In this document: in pieces, positions 43,882 to 53,071 of the stretch
Layout of the letters: every line of letters begins with the position of its first letter
How positions within the stretch are numbered: position 1 is the stretch's first letter
NCBI GenBank assembly: GCA_027026255.1
Contig: JALVOT010000006.1
Coordinates: 101,768-165,767 of the forward strand
Direction: 5' to 3'
Origin: Caldifarciminota bacterium
GTDB taxonomy: Bacteria > Hydrothermota > Tepidihabitantia > SM23-42
DNA: 64,000 bases
The notes under the pieces: model-generated
Database searches by the model: none
Told to the model about the DNA's origin: nothing
Seen by the model: the letters and a program-made list of their open reading frames with translations, nothing else
Made by a program: the position numbers and the translations under genes

Positions 43882-44822
43882 TATTCTTTATACTCCCCTA
43901 TGTTGCGAAACTTTTCAATTCGGCTTGAAATAAGTTTATCAATCGGGATCTTCTTAAGTTCCATTAGATTTTTGATGATTGCCGATTTAATATTATCTAC
44001 GGTCTTTGCAACATCGATATGTGCACCACCCACCGGTTCTGGTATGATTTCATCAATAACCCCAAGTTTTTTCAAATCCTCTGCAGTGATTTTCAGTGCC
44101 TCAGCAGCCTCTTTATTCCGGGCTGCATCACGCCACAATATTGATGCACATCCTTCAGGTGAAATTACTGAATAGATAGAATTTTCCAGCATTAAAATAC
44201 GGTCTCCAAGGGCGATTGCCAGGGCACCGCCTGAACCACCTTCGCCCAGAATGATAACAATAATCGGTATCTCAAGGGTAGCCAAGGAAAAGAGATTTCT
44301 GGCAATCGCTTCGGCCTGGCCACGCTCCTCAGCACCAACCCCGGGATATGCTCCGGGTGTATCAACCATTGTAATAAGGGGTAAACCAAATTTCTCAGCC
44401 AGCTTCATTATCCTCATTGCCTTACGATAGCCCTCAGGATGGGGCATCCCAAAATTCCGACTGATCTTTTCTTTTGTATCACGCCCCTTTTGCTCGGCGA
44501 TGATTACAACCCGATAATCCGCCAGTTTTGCAATACCACTGACTATTGCCTTATCATCAGCAAAACACCTGTCGCCATGCAGTTCAATAAAATCTTCGGT
44601 AATCTCCTTTATGATATCAAGTGCATAGGGCCGGCGTGGATGTCTTGCCAGTTGGACCCGCTGCCAGCGATTCAGGTTGGAATAGACCGATTTTTTTAAT
44701 TTCTTAAGTTGGGATTTTAACTTATTTATTTCGGCATCAACGCCCCGAATTCCCTTTAATTCCTCAATCTTTGATTCCAGCTCTATGATGGGTCTTTCAA
44801 AATCTAACCAGAGACCTTTCAT
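43881..44822 (-). CDS. accA: Acetyl-CoA carboxylase carboxyltransferase subunit alpha
   Basis: 313 residues. N-terminal coiled segment ([19 protein letters not shown]), then [83 protein letters not shown], and [14 protein letters not shown]. With AccD it transfers CO2 from biotin to acetyl-CoA to make malonyl-CoA; accD and the biotin carboxylase genes are not in the window. Start and stop overlap the neighbouring genes by 1 nt each. Confidence 0.96.
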   Translation of the reverse strand: MKGLWLDFERPIIELESKIEELKGIRGVDAEINKLKSQLKKLKKSVYSNLNRWQRVQLARHPRRPYALDIIKEITEDFIELHGDRCFADDKAIVSGIAKLADYRVVIIAEQKGRDTKEKISRNFGMPHPEGYRKAMRIMKLAEKFGLPLITMVDTPGAYPGVGAEERGQAEAIARNLFSLATLEIPIIVIILGEGGSGGALAIALGDRILMLENSIYSVISPEGCASILWRDAARNKEAAEALKITAEDLKKLGVIDEIIPEPVGGAHIDVAKTVDNIKSAIIKNLMELKKIPIDKLISSRIEKFRNIGEYKE

Positions 44823-45655
44823 CAGAAAGAAAACCCTATGCCGATGCTGTTCACCAAACCCAGGTTCATAGGAAAGAATGAACCGCCATATTTTATCTTC
44901 ACATAATTAGATTTTATGCTGAACCCAAAGCCGGGATAGAACTCTTCACGATAATTGATTCCCAGATAGACATCAATAGAATTATATAATCGGGTGCCCA
45001 GTGTGCTGTTAAATTCAAATCTTCCATTATTGACCAGGTAAAAGAAACCAGCCCCGATGATAAACTTTTTAAACTTATAATAACCACCAAGATTTATTCG
45101 TGCGGGCAGGTTCACATATTCATTCTTTATCAATAATCGGCTGCCAAAGTTTGATATTCCAAAGCTAATACCATTTTTATCATTATTGTAGGCAAAGGAT
45201 AGGTCAACAGCCAGCGCATAATCAGAATAGATATAGATATTTTCATTAATATATTTGAAGTTGACACCAACCCTTCCAAGTCGGGACATCTTAAGACCAC
45301 ATCCCAGAAACATTGAAAAGTCATTTGCGCTATAGGTGGTCAGTGAATCCTCGGTTGGATATGGAGGATGCCATTCTATGTCTCCATAATCAAAATTCAC
45401 AAAGCCCAGACCAAGGCCAAATTTACCGACCTTTTTGCTTATCGAAAATGAAACCCCGTTCATTCCAAGATAGAACTGATTATAGTAGCACTGAACCTGA
45501 TATCCCGGGCCGGTCTCAAAATTTGCGGGATTATAGAAAATCGCCTCATCATCCCGGGCAAGCGCAAATCCTGCGTTTACACCGATCGGCGATGCCGGCA
45601 TCAAAAGCGAGTTCAGCCCGGCATTAACTATTATCAGGTAAACAAATATTCCCAT
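44822..45655 (-). CDS. PorV/UPF0164-like outer-membrane beta-barrel protein
   Basis: 277 residues. Short signal sequence ([13 protein letters not shown]), then the family-typical [18 protein letters not shown] (the D-x-x-A-x-[FY]-x-N-P-A motif), followed by amphipathic strands with many Gly, Tyr and Phe, ending SIGIGFSF. PorV-type proteins of the FadL-like fold act as shuttles in type IX secretion or as unknown porins. No other type IX genes are recognised here, so the role is open. It lies between the KOW protein gene (0 nt gap) and accA (1-nt overlap). Confidence 0.78.
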   Translation of the reverse strand: MGIFVYLIIVNAGLNSLLMPASPIGVNAGFALARDDEAIFYNPANFETGPGYQVQCYYNQFYLGMNGVSFSISKKVGKFGLGLGFVNFDYGDIEWHPPYPTEDSLTTYSANDFSMFLGCGLKMSRLGRVGVNFKYINENIYIYSDYALAVDLSFAYNNDKNGISFGISNFGSRLLIKNEYVNLPARINLGGYYKFKKFIIGAGFFYLVNNGRFEFNSTLGTRLYNSIDVYLGINYREEFYPGFGFSIKSNYVKIKYGGSFFPMNLGLVNSIGIGFSF

Positions 45656-46783
45656 CTATTCCTCGATGATCTCAACATTCGCCCGGGGAAGGGTAACCCG
45701 TCTTTTGTCTTCCAATTCGACCTCAAGGACCCGAACCATAGCCTCGGTTTCAATCTTTGCCAGTTCTACAGGTAATGCCACCACCTTACCGATCAGACCG
45801 AAATATGGTTCACGGATTATCCTCACCTTCATACCGACCTCTAAGCCGGTTCCTGCAGATATATTTGCGGTCTTCTTTTTATCCGGGACCTTATCAAGGG
45901 GAACAATCACCTCGGGCCTCATCACCCCGGCTCGAATCTGGGTGGCGCCGTTTATGGATGCCTTTTTGCCCTTGAGGGATTTTAATAAATGGAAGGTTCG
46001 ATGTGCCATCTTAAGTTGACCAAAACCTTCAGTTGCAATCAGGGTCAATCCGACTTTTTCAGAACCGGTTATCGCGACCCCAATATCATAACCCATAAAT
46101 CTTTTCAGATCCTGGTCTTCGATGCCGCCGACAACAATACCTTTAATACCCAACTCCCTTGCCCTTTGCAGGGCATCAAAGGTTACCATAGAACCACCAA
46201 TAATAATCTTTCCCCTGAATTGTTGATCAATATCCTTGGCAGTAAGCACCTGTTCCGGACCATCGACCGCAACATCGATTGTACCTATGGTCTCACCACC
46301 AATTCCAAATATCCCCTGGATAAAACTTCCGTTTGTCTTAATCACCACACCCTCGTTCTTAATGGTCTCAACCACCTCACCATCGATATAGGCAATGACC
46401 TCAACGGGAATTGGCGGTTCCCTTAATATTACCTGACCCGTAATTTTGGAAACACTTTCAATCACACCATCAATAGGACTCTTAACCTGAGATTTAAAAA
46501 GCCCAAAAAAGCCCTTGCTCTGGGCGATAATCTCATCCCTGGAGACCTTATCCTTTTCCTTCTTCAACATTGCCTCTTCAATTTCATCAGGTAGAATACC
46601 AAGGAGCCCGGCAATATTCAGGGTCTGGACATTACCAGGCAGGTCGGTCTTCGCCACCACTTCCTCAGCCGGTACCTTTTGTCCCTGCTTCACCAGAATC
46701 TCACCGGGCAGGGGAAGACGCCGCTGTTTCTTAAGCTCGGTATATTCTAAGACCTTTAAACCAGGTGTGTATGCATGTGCCAA
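45656..46783 (-). CDS. Conserved protein with barrel-sandwich N-terminal part and KOW-like C-terminal domain
   Basis: 375 residues from TTG 46783 with GGAGG 6 nt upstream. The N-terminal part (PLPGEILVKQGQKVPAEEVV, then KSPIDGVIESVSKITGQVIL) looks like RnfC/biotinyl-type barrel-sandwich hybrid elements. The middle has a Rossmann-like segment (IIIGGSMVTFDALQRARELG with GIVVGGIEDQDLKRFMG). The end (VGMKVRIIREPYFGLIGKVV, then VELEDKRRVTLPRANVEII) resembles a KOW/SH3-like domain. I do not know a function. It is first in the operon with the PorV-like protein, accA and DUF4388. Confidence 0.6.
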   Translation of the reverse strand: MAHAYTPGLKVLEYTELKKQRRLPLPGEILVKQGQKVPAEEVVAKTDLPGNVQTLNIAGLLGILPDEIEEAMLKKEKDKVSRDEIIAQSKGFFGLFKSQVKSPIDGVIESVSKITGQVILREPPIPVEVIAYIDGEVVETIKNEGVVIKTNGSFIQGIFGIGGETIGTIDVAVDGPEQVLTAKDIDQQFRGKIIIGGSMVTFDALQRARELGIKGIVVGGIEDQDLKRFMGYDIGVAITGSEKVGLTLIATEGFGQLKMAHRTFHLLKSLKGKKASINGATQIRAGVMRPEVIVPLDKVPDKKKTANISAGTGLEVGMKVRIIREPYFGLIGKVVALPVELAKIETEAMVRVLEVELEDKRRVTLPRANVEIIEE

Positions 46784-46806
46784 TTTAGACCTCCTTTATA
46801 TCTTTT

Positions 46807-46834
46807 ATGATATCCATAATTTTGAATTGGTCAA
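46807..46834 (-). promoter_or_regulatory. Promoter of KOW/PorV-like/accA/DUF4388 operon
   Basis: On the minus strand TTGACC (46834-46829), 16-bp spacer, TATCAT (46812-46807), in the 59-bp gap after nfo. Leader of about 17 nt with GGAGG, unlike the leaderless operons. Confidence 0.6.
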
Positions 46835-46842
46835 TAGGAGAT

Positions 46843-47676
46843 TTATTCCTTTAATAATCGTCTTACCGTCCTCATATTCATCCTGTCTTCCTTGAGATTG
46901 GTTCGGGGTGTCTCCATAATGAACGGCAGTTGAGCCAATGCCGGATGATGAAGGATATATTTCATACCCTCACCGATTTCACCTTTTCCAATATGCCAGT
47001 GTCGATCAACATGGGATGCGAATTTTGTCTTTGAATCGTTGAAATGGATAAGTTTTAATCGTTCTAAACCGATAACCGTATTAAATTTTTTAAAGGTTTT
47101 TTGAACACTATTCTCGGTGCGCAGATCATAGCCGGCTTCAAAGGCATGGGCAGTATCAAAGACAACCCCGATACGCCGTTTTATCCCGATCCCTTCAATA
47201 ATTCGGGCAATCTGCTCAAAGGTATAACCAAGTTCGTTGCCGCTGCCTGCGGTATTTTCCAGCAGAAGAACAACATTATTTTCTACCCTGAAAAGTGCTT
47301 CATTAATGCCGGTAATCATCTGTCTGATTCCCTGTTTCTCATTCTGGGATGAGCCCACATGGATGATAAGAAAGCGCGCGCCGATTATTTCACATCTTTT
47401 CAAATCCTCAATTAATGAATTGACCGAAAGTTTGAATAGTTCTTTCTTAGAGGTTGCCAGATTGGGCAGATACGGCATATGGACAAATACCGGCCAGATA
47501 TCAGATTGGTATATTTCCTTGCGAAAGACTTCAATATCCTGATTCTTAAGCGGGGCATATTTCCAGCCCCTGGGGTTACGGGAGAATATCTGAATGGTCC
47601 TGCAATTCCTCTGCTTTGCCCGGGCGACAATATTTTTAAATCCACCACTTATTGATATATGAAATCCGATTCTCAT
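46843..47676 (-). CDS. nfo: Endonuclease IV (AP endonuclease)
   Basis: 277 residues, the usual size. TIM-barrel metal-site motifs: GFHISISGGF, IQIFSRNPRGW, FLIIHVGSSQNEKQG, LLENTAGSGNELG, GVVFDTAHAFEAGYD, LIHFNDSKTKFASHVDRHWH, and IMETPR. Cuts DNA 5' of abasic sites with three zinc ions. Last of topA, flavin reductase and nfo; starts 8 nt after the flavin reductase stop. Confidence 0.95.
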   Translation of the reverse strand: MRIGFHISISGGFKNIVARAKQRNCRTIQIFSRNPRGWKYAPLKNQDIEVFRKEIYQSDIWPVFVHMPYLPNLATSKKELFKLSVNSLIEDLKRCEIIGARFLIIHVGSSQNEKQGIRQMITGINEALFRVENNVVLLLENTAGSGNELGYTFEQIARIIEGIGIKRRIGVVFDTAHAFEAGYDLRTENSVQKTFKKFNTVIGLERLKLIHFNDSKTKFASHVDRHWHIGKGEIGEGMKYILHHPALAQLPFIMETPRTNLKEDRMNMRTVRRLLKE

Positions 47677-47684
47677 CGGAAATT

Positions 47685-48230
47685 TTATCCCCTTTTTATA
47701 AATTGAATCTTTCTTGGGTCCAGTGTTATATACCGGTCCTTGCCGAAATAGATGGCCGGTGCAACCCTGTCTTCATCAACAACTCCCTGACTGGTTATTA
47801 TATCTTCTTTTATATATACCTGCACTACCCTGCCGATAAAGAGAAAATGGTCACCATATTTTTGAACGGAAAAATTTTCGCACTCATAGGCACCATACGC
47901 CCGGTCAAGAATCACTCCTGTTACCTTCTTGCCTGGAATATGTGCTATATTAAACTCTTTTAATTTATTATGTTCCCGACCTGATACCCCGCCGGTGCGG
48001 GCGATTATCCGGGCATCTTTATATTCTAAAAAATTTACGGTGAAACCATTTTCTTTATTTAAAAGTTCAAAACTGAACCGTTTGGGTGATACCAGAATAC
48101 CGTAAAGTGGGGGGTCTGCGGAAATCGGAGTATGCCAGGCAACCGGCATTATATTCTTTCCTACTCCAATCAGGGCAACGGTCTGGGGAAATATATAATA
48201 GAATTTTTTAAATTCAATTTGCTTGAGCAT
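47685..48230 (-). CDS. Flavin reductase family protein
   Basis: 181 residues from ATG 48230, 1 nt after the topA stop. A longer frame to 48353 exists but runs into topA and carries no homology. Flavin_Reduct features: MPVAWHTPISADPPLYGILV, FSFELLNKENGFTVNFL, and EHNKLKEFNIAHIPGKKV, as in FMN-binding split-barrel proteins. Binds FMN; may reduce flavin or act as a flavoprotein of unknown partner. Cotranscribed with topA and nfo. Confidence 0.88.
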   Translation of the reverse strand: MLKQIEFKKFYYIFPQTVALIGVGKNIMPVAWHTPISADPPLYGILVSPKRFSFELLNKENGFTVNFLEYKDARIIARTGGVSGREHNKLKEFNIAHIPGKKVTGVILDRAYGAYECENFSVQKYGDHFLFIGRVVQVYIKEDIITSQGVVDEDRVAPAIYFGKDRYITLDPRKIQFIKRG

Positions 48231-48231
48231 C

Positions 48232-50391
48232 TTATTTTTTCTTTGTCTTTTTATCGCAGACCAGGCAGAATTTTTTGTTTTTCTTCTGCAAAAGACCCTT
48301 ACCACATTTCGGACATTTTTCATTAAGCGGTGGATAAAAACTTGAAAAATCACACTGCTTACATTTATAGATACGACCCCGCTTGGTTGAGATGATGATT
48401 ACCTCACCTCCACACATCGGGCAGGGTGCATCATGGGTTAGATTTTCTGTATAACGACACTCAGGATATCCCGAACAGGCAAGAAATTTACCATACCTGC
48501 CGTGTCTGGTAATTAATGGACGACCACATTTCGGACACTTCTTCTCGGTCGTCTCGATATCAATATTTTCTGAATATTTGCACTCAGGAAATCCTGAGCA
48601 GGCAAGAAATTTACCGTACCGACCCCAGCGGATAACCAACGGTCGCTGACACTTGGGACACTTTTTTTCGACCTTCACATTAATTGACTCCTTTATCTTC
48701 ATAACCTCTTTTTTTGTGTTGTTCAGGGAATTGAGGAAAGGTTTATAAAACTGGCGCACAACATCCTGCCACTGTTTCCTTCCGGTTTCGATATTGTCAA
48801 GTTCCTTTTCCATCTGGGCGGTAAAGGAAACTTCAAAGATATTTGAGAATCTGGGAATGATTATATCATAAACCTTCATACCCAATTCAGTCGGTTTGAT
48901 TCTGCCCCCTTCTTTTGAGACATAACTGCGGTCAAACAAGGTCTGAACAATATGGGCATATGTTGAAGGACGTCCAATACCGTTCTCTTCAAGTTTTCTT
49001 ATCAGTGTTGCCTCAGTAAAACGGGGTGATGGTTCGGTCTTCTTCTCGATATATTTAATCTCCTGTAATTTGACCTTATCACCGACTTTCATCTTGGGTA
49101 CATTTCCCCGGTCAATAACATCACCGGCGATTATTTTATAACCCAGAAATACGGGTTTCATCTCTTCGGCACGAAAATCTATTCCCATAAAATTCACTAC
49201 CGCCTCTTTAGCACGAAAACGCGCCGGAGCCATCTGCGAGGCGATATAACGATTGTAAATCAAACGATAAATACGAAATTGGTCATTGGATAGGTGTTCC
49301 TTTATCACCTCAGGTTCAATATCAATACGCGTGGGTCTTATCGCCTCATGTCCACCCTGACTTCCCTTGCGGTCACGGAATTTCCTTACCTCTTTATTAA
49401 GGTATTCTTCACCGTATTTGCCCACGATGTAATGTCTCATTTCTTCAAGTGCCTGTTCATTTACCCTTATGGAGTCGGTCCGCATATATGTGATTAATCC
49501 AATCCTGCCGTTGGGCAGGCTAATACCTTCATATAGATTCTGGGCAATACGCATCGTCTTACGGGGTGGAAATTTAAATAGTTTTGATGCCTCCTGTTGG
49601 AGTGTTGAGGTTATGAATGGTGGAGGTGGGATACGGATGGGATTGGTGATACGATATGATGTAACCGTGAATTCAACCCCTTTTTTTAGAAAATTTTTAA
49701 ACCGGGCAAGTTCATCCTGATTGGTGATTTTACGAAATACACCATCAATCTTCCATAGTGCGGCAGAAATTTTTTCGTTCTTTTCGGTCATAAACTCTGC
49801 CTCAGCTGTCCAGTATGGGGTGGCAACAAATGATTGAATCTCTTTTTCCCGCTCACAGACCAACCGGAGGGCGACGCTCTGCACCCGGCCGGCAGAAAGT
49901 CCTGATTTAAGCACGGTCCAGAGAATCGGGCTTGTATAATATCCAACCAGCCGGTCAATAATCCGTCTTGCCTTGTGGGCGTCAACCAGATGTTTATTTA
50001 TTTCCACGGGATTACGCAGTGCCTTTTTTACATGTTCAGGGGTAATTTCATAAAAGAGCGCCCTTTTTATCCGGGGAGCATCGGAATTCAACTCCTCAAC
50101 AAGATGCTGGGCGATCGCCTCACCTTCACGATCCGGGTCTGAGGCAAGGAATACTTTGGAAGATTTTTTACAGACCTTCTTAATCTGCTGGATTATCTTT
50201 GCTTTTCCTCTTATCTTAATATATTGCGGTTCAAAATTATTATCAACATCAACCCCGATCTTTGATTTGGGCAGATCCTTAATATGGCCGCGGGATGAGA
50301 CCAGGATATAATCAGAGCCAAGAAAACTTTTTATTGTCTTCGATTTTGTCGGAGATTCAACAACAATAACCTTCTTGCCTTTTTTCTTCAT
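48232..50391 (-). CDS. topA: DNA topoisomerase I (type IA)
   Basis: 719 residues from ATG 50391. An in-frame upstream ATG at 50445 would add 18 unlikely residues and lies before the promoter. TOPRIM domain 6-120 with ESPTKSKTIKSFLG, SSRGHIKDLP and DPDREGEAIA (85-94). Active-site Tyr302 in GLITYMRTDS. Four C-terminal zinc-ribbon units start at CPKCQRPLV, CPKCGRPLI, CPMCGGEVI and CPKCGKGLL. Relaxes negative supercoils. The start codon lies 6 nt after the -10 box, so it is leaderless. Opposes the supercoiling by GyrB encoded at 29912. Confidence 0.96.
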   Translation of the reverse strand: MKKKGKKVIVVESPTKSKTIKSFLGSDYILVSSRGHIKDLPKSKIGVDVDNNFEPQYIKIRGKAKIIQQIKKVCKKSSKVFLASDPDREGEAIAQHLVEELNSDAPRIKRALFYEITPEHVKKALRNPVEINKHLVDAHKARRIIDRLVGYYTSPILWTVLKSGLSAGRVQSVALRLVCEREKEIQSFVATPYWTAEAEFMTEKNEKISAALWKIDGVFRKITNQDELARFKNFLKKGVEFTVTSYRITNPIRIPPPPFITSTLQQEASKLFKFPPRKTMRIAQNLYEGISLPNGRIGLITYMRTDSIRVNEQALEEMRHYIVGKYGEEYLNKEVRKFRDRKGSQGGHEAIRPTRIDIEPEVIKEHLSNDQFRIYRLIYNRYIASQMAPARFRAKEAVVNFMGIDFRAEEMKPVFLGYKIIAGDVIDRGNVPKMKVGDKVKLQEIKYIEKKTEPSPRFTEATLIRKLEENGIGRPSTYAHIVQTLFDRSYVSKEGGRIKPTELGMKVYDIIIPRFSNIFEVSFTAQMEKELDNIETGRKQWQDVVRQFYKPFLNSLNNTKKEVMKIKESINVKVEKKCPKCQRPLVIRWGRYGKFLACSGFPECKYSENIDIETTEKKCPKCGRPLITRHGRYGKFLACSGYPECRYTENLTHDAPCPMCGGEVIIISTKRGRIYKCKQCDFSSFYPPLNEKCPKCGKGLLQKKNKKFCLVCDKKTKKK

Positions 50392-50397
50392 AAATTT

Positions 50398-50426
50398 ATT
50401 ATATATAATTTTGGGACAAAAGTCAA
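50398..50426 (-). promoter_or_regulatory. Promoter of topA operon
   Basis: On the minus strand TTGACT (50426-50421), 17-bp spacer, TATAAT (50403-50398). The topA ATG is at 50391, 6 nt downstream. It faces the DUF2723 promoter back to back, with only 12 bp between the two -35 boxes. Confidence 0.72.
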
Positions 50427-50438
50427 TATGTCCACATC

Positions 50439-50467
50439 TTGACACTGGATTAAATTCAGGATAGAAT
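50439..50467 (+). promoter_or_regulatory. Promoter of DUF2723 gene
   Basis: TTGACA (50439-50444), 17-bp spacer, TAGAAT (50462-50467). ATG at 50474, 6 nt downstream; leaderless. It is divergent from the topA promoter. Confidence 0.68.
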
Positions 50468-50473
50468 GGTTTG

Positions 50474-52336
50474 ATGATGTGGAGAAGAAGGTTATCCTAT
50501 TTTTTACTACTCATTCCTCTTATTATTTATATCATTACCGCATCACGCACCCTCCCCTGGAGTGATGGAACAGAATTTTATGTTGCAATAAGAAACCTGG
50601 GTATCCCGCACCCTTCTGGTTACCCTTTATTTTTATTAATAGGGAGGATATTCTATCTCTTCTTCCGCAAACCATTTATTCTCAACCTGCTTCCCGGTAT
50701 CTTCACCACCATCGGTCTCTATTTTCTTTTTTTTATAATCTTGAAATTAACCAAAAAATTCTTGCCTGGTCTGGCGCTCACCCTTGGTTTTGGACTCTGT
50801 CAGGAAATATGGAAACAGTCGGTAACTGCCGAAATCTACACACTGAATCTTACATTCATGCTGATTGCCCTCTATCTTTTGTTAAGATTGAAAGAGCAGC
50901 GTCTGGGATATCTCTTTCTGTTTACAGCCGGGCTCGCCCTTACCAATCACCTGACAGCCGTGTTCTATATCATACCATTTGCATTCTTTTTCCGAAGAGA
51001 GCTGAAACCTCGATGGGGAATCTTATTTTTCTTTTTTCCTTTATTGCTCTATCTATATTTTCCCATCCGAACTCGATTCAATCCCATACCCAATCTCTTT
51101 CATCCGGCAGGCCTTATTAATCTGTTCGAGTATGTCTCAGGTCAGACGTTCCATTATCGAACTCTATTTTTTTCTGGAAACTACTTTTTAAAGGAGCTGG
51201 TCAATTTTTTGAAACTCTGGTGGAATCAATTTTTCATCCTTATTCCATTGGGTTTTTATGGGATTATAAAACTTGATAATAAAAGATTAAGGTATACGAT
51301 TGTTTCGGTTATACTGTTAGTGTTTTTCTATACAATATCCTATAATATCCCGGACAAACAGGGTTATTATCTTCCTTTATTTGGCCTCTGGTTGATCCTT
51401 ATTGCCGTGGCTATATCAAAATTCCTGCCCCGGTTATACCATCCGGTTCTATTTGTCTTTCCGCTCTTCAATTTCTTTTATAATCTGCCGATATGTAACT
51501 ACTCTCAGGATAGCTCCCTGATTGATTTAAGCCGGACGATTTACAAAAGTTTACCCGGATCATCAATCTTAATCAGTGATGATTATTATCTCTATTTCGC
51601 CATACACAATCTGGAAATTGATAAGGCAAAGGGCATCATTCCAATATCCCAGTTTTATCTGCGTATGGATTGGTACCTTAATGACCTGCAGAAAATTTAT
51701 TCTCTCAAGATACCGGCAAGTGCCTGGCGGCTCATAAAAGAATGTAATACGAATCTTCAATCTGTAGATAAAAGTCTATACGGTGAATTGAGCAAACGAT
51801 ATTGTCATCTTATTCAACGGGAGTTGATTAAGGCGAATATTGATCACACCCCGATATTTATCTTTATATACAACGATGCCAGCTGGCCAAGAGAGTGGCT
51901 CGATTTTTACCTCGAATATTACGGACTTTATTATCGTTTTCAGACCGAACCTCCAGCTCAATTAATCTATCCCCTGGATCTTCCATCACCGGAGTATTAT
52001 CAGATTGGAAAATTCAGGCATCCTGATGCGATTGTCGTAATCAAAAAATTTGCCGCCGCATATAACCGTCGGGGAATTAATCGATTTACGCGTGGAGATT
52101 TTCAGGGTGCGGTTAAGGATTTTAAGCAGGCGCTGAAGTATTTTCCTGAATATTATCAGGTCTATTCAAATCTCGGTCTGGTTTATCTTAAGCTTGGTGA
52201 TACAACCCGGGCGCTTAATTACTGGGGTTCCTACCTGCAGAGCGGTTATCAGAGTAAAGAAACCAGAAAAATCCGTGCCTGGTATAATCAACTAATCAAA
52301 AAATATCCCGGAGCAAATCTTAATATTCTACATTAG
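50474..52336 (+). CDS. DUF2723 glycosyltransferase-like membrane protein with C-terminal TPR
   Basis: 620 residues from ATG 50474 (a TTG at 50471 and an ATG at 50477 are also in frame; 50474 fits the leaderless start). The DUF2723 signature near the N-terminus, LPWSDGTEFYVAIRNLGIPH followed by PSGYPLFLLIGRIFY, is related to protein O-mannosyltransferase-type GT-C enzymes, with the acidic residue after the first span. About ten membrane segments, then a periplasmic part ending in at least one TPR pair (GDFQGAVKDFKQALKYFPE, then YSNLGLVYLKLGDTTRALNY). Probably transfers sugar from a lipid carrier to an unknown acceptor. Confidence 0.85.
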   Translation: MMWRRRLSYFLLLIPLIIYIITASRTLPWSDGTEFYVAIRNLGIPHPSGYPLFLLIGRIFYLFFRKPFILNLLPGIFTTIGLYFLFFIILKLTKKFLPGLALTLGFGLCQEIWKQSVTAEIYTLNLTFMLIALYLLLRLKEQRLGYLFLFTAGLALTNHLTAVFYIIPFAFFFRRELKPRWGILFFFFPLLLYLYFPIRTRFNPIPNLFHPAGLINLFEYVSGQTFHYRTLFFSGNYFLKELVNFLKLWWNQFFILIPLGFYGIIKLDNKRLRYTIVSVILLVFFYTISYNIPDKQGYYLPLFGLWLILIAVAISKFLPRLYHPVLFVFPLFNFFYNLPICNYSQDSSLIDLSRTIYKSLPGSSILISDDYYLYFAIHNLEIDKAKGIIPISQFYLRMDWYLNDLQKIYSLKIPASAWRLIKECNTNLQSVDKSLYGELSKRYCHLIQRELIKANIDHTPIFIFIYNDASWPREWLDFYLEYYGLYYRFQTEPPAQLIYPLDLPSPEYYQIGKFRHPDAIVVIKKFAAAYNRRGINRFTRGDFQGAVKDFKQALKYFPEYYQVYSNLGLVYLKLGDTTRALNYWGSYLQSGYQSKETRKIRAWYNQLIKKYPGANLNILH

Positions 52337-52400
52337 CATTAAATGGATAACAGTATTAAGTTATTAGGTAAAATGTAAAGTTCGGCCGGATACGATGGTC

Positions 52401-52428
52401 TTGACATCAAAGATTTCTGGTCTATAAT
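52401..52428 (+). promoter_or_regulatory. Promoter of DUF4159-DUF4175-TPR operon
   Basis: TTGACA (52401-52406), 16-bp spacer, TATAAT (52423-52428). The DUF4159 ATG begins at 52434, 5 nt after the -10 box; leaderless. A copy of the dispersed repeat (52367-52389) lies immediately upstream of the -35 box. Confidence 0.8.
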
Positions 52429-52433
52429 TATTT

Positions 52434-53069
52434 ATGTTCAATCTGGTTTTAGCGCTGTTTATCGTTTATGGTGGATATGATTTTACTATTGCCCGCCTAA
52501 AATATGGTGGTGGTGGTGACTGGTATGACAGTCCTTCCGCCCTGCCCAATCTACTTGAGGCGGTCAATAAAAGAACCAGTATCCGTGCTACACCAGGAGA
52601 AGAAGTGGTTGAAATTACCGACCCAAAACTCTTTCAATATCCATACCTGTTTATGACCGGGCACGGCAATATCTTTTTTACCGATGAGGAGGTGAAAATC
52701 CTGCGTGAGTATTTTGCCCGGGGTGGATTCCTCCATGCCTGTGATAGCTATGGTATGGATTCATCATTCCGACGCGAGATGAAAAAGGTCTTTCCTGATT
52801 CGCCATTAATTGAACTGCCGTTTACTCATCCGATATATCACTCTTTCTATGATTTTCCCCGGGGTCTACCCAAGATACACAAGCATAACGGCAAACCACC
52901 CCGGGGTTTTGGAATATTTTATGAAGGCAGGCTTGTGGTATTTTATGACTATGAGTGCGACCTCGCCGATGGCTGGGAAGATGCTGATGTCTATAATAAT
53001 CCCGAAAAGAAGCGAGAAGATGCATTAAGGATGGGGATAAATATAATTGTCTATGCCTTAACCCATTGA
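52434..53069 (+). CDS. DUF4159 domain protein
   Basis: 211 residues. Short signal-like start (FNLVLALFIVYGGYDF), then the family core: FTIARLKYGGGGDWYDSP, LFQYPYLFMTGHGNIFFT, LREYFARGGFLHACDSYG (glutamine-amidotransferase-like fold) and PIYHSFYDFP. The C-terminal NPEKKREDALRMGINIIVYA is also typical. Function unknown; usually found with DUF4175, DUF58 and MoxR genes, of which only DUF4175 is adjacent here. Confidence 0.9.
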   Translation: MFNLVLALFIVYGGYDFTIARLKYGGGGDWYDSPSALPNLLEAVNKRTSIRATPGEEVVEITDPKLFQYPYLFMTGHGNIFFTDEEVKILREYFARGGFLHACDSYGMDSSFRREMKKVFPDSPLIELPFTHPIYHSFYDFPRGLPKIHKHNGKPPRGFGIFYEGRLVVFYDYECDLADGWEDADVYNNPEKKREDALRMGINIIVYALTH

Positions 53070-53071
53070 TT

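Noticed and set aside
48231..48353. 41-codon N-terminal extension of the flavin reductase
   Set aside because: It overlaps topA completely and looks like a shadow of its zinc-ribbon region; ATG 48230 fits the family start.
50392..50445. 18-codon N-terminal extension of topA
   Set aside because: It would begin upstream of the promoter; the product from 50391 starts exactly where topoisomerase I proteins normally start.
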